Source: JBOFLG01 sp051657745 (GTDB lineage: Bacteria > Actinomycetota > Actinomycetes > Actinomycetales > Dermatophilaceae). From it: a stretch of DNA of 39,599 nt. Made by a program: the position numbers and the translations under genes. The notes under the pieces were generated by a model. The model made no database searches. It was not told the DNA's origin and saw only the letters and a program-made list of their open reading frames with translations. The stretch spans positions 1 through 39,599 of the forward strand of contig JBOFLG010000055.1 of assembly GCA_051657745.1 (NCBI GenBank), given 5' to 3'. Shown piece after piece: positions 39,573 through 39,599 of this stretch (the first letter of the stretch is position 1; every line of letters begins with the position of its first letter).

Positions 39573-39599
39573 CGACCGCTCCTGGCGAGGACAAAGGAC

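Noticed and set aside
1..39599. Insertion sequences or prophage
   Set aside because: No transposase, integrase or phage structural gene was seen; repeats are short and non-coding.

Overview
The window is 39.6 kb of very GC-rich DNA with strong G/C third-position bias, many GTG starts, 4-bp ATGA/GTGA gene overlaps and apparent leaderless promoters. Gene content (DtxR/IdeR-type iron box, LAxTG sorting signal, type VII-like secretion genes, NarL-type two-component systems) points to an actinomycete. A Micrococcales relative such as the Dermatophilaceae/Intrasporangiaceae group is a guess, not shown by the sequence.

Layout. 1-4241: biotin genes bioA (5' end outside the window), bioF and bioD, with an unrelated membrane-protein gene on the opposite strand between bioA and bioF. 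4300-5119: a NYN-domain nuclease gene followed by a very short promoter-terminator pair. 5468-8745: five genes joined by exact 4-bp overlaps: SAV_915-like protein, small ESX-like protein, WXG/LXG-like protein with a glycine-zipper segment, membrane PH-like protein, and low-molecular-weight protein tyrosine phosphatase. 8923-15055: purB, a GNAT acetyltransferase, a VOC-fold protein, a TrmH/SpoU RNA methyltransferase, a probably frameshifted hypothetical gene and a Cof-type HAD phosphatase. 15304-20579: a five-gene minus-strand siderophore locus (reductase, ATPase, two permeases, binding lipoprotein) behind a DtxR/IdeR-like iron box. 20824-29095: two adjacent ABC exporter plus NarL-type two-component modules; the second response regulator is out of frame at a GTCCG pentanucleotide repeat. 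29207-33505: serS, a diacylglycerol-kinase-family gene and zwf. 33873-36050: a glycine-rich, DUF11-like, LATTG-anchored surface protein. 36212-39572: the iron/peroxidase system efeB-efeO-efeU.

The pervasive oddity is repeat DNA. Short tandem repeats of 5-43 bp and palindromic elements occur in nearly every intergenic gap and also inside genes: bioA, the GNAT gene, both siderophore permeases, a histidine kinase, a response regulator and the surface protein. Inside genes the period is almost always a multiple of three; between genes it often is not. The clear exception is the 5-bp repeat in the response regulator at 28375, whose copy number sets the reading frame. The other candidates for a new system are the type VII-like operon with its appended phosphatase and the NYN gene with its tiny downstream transcription unit.
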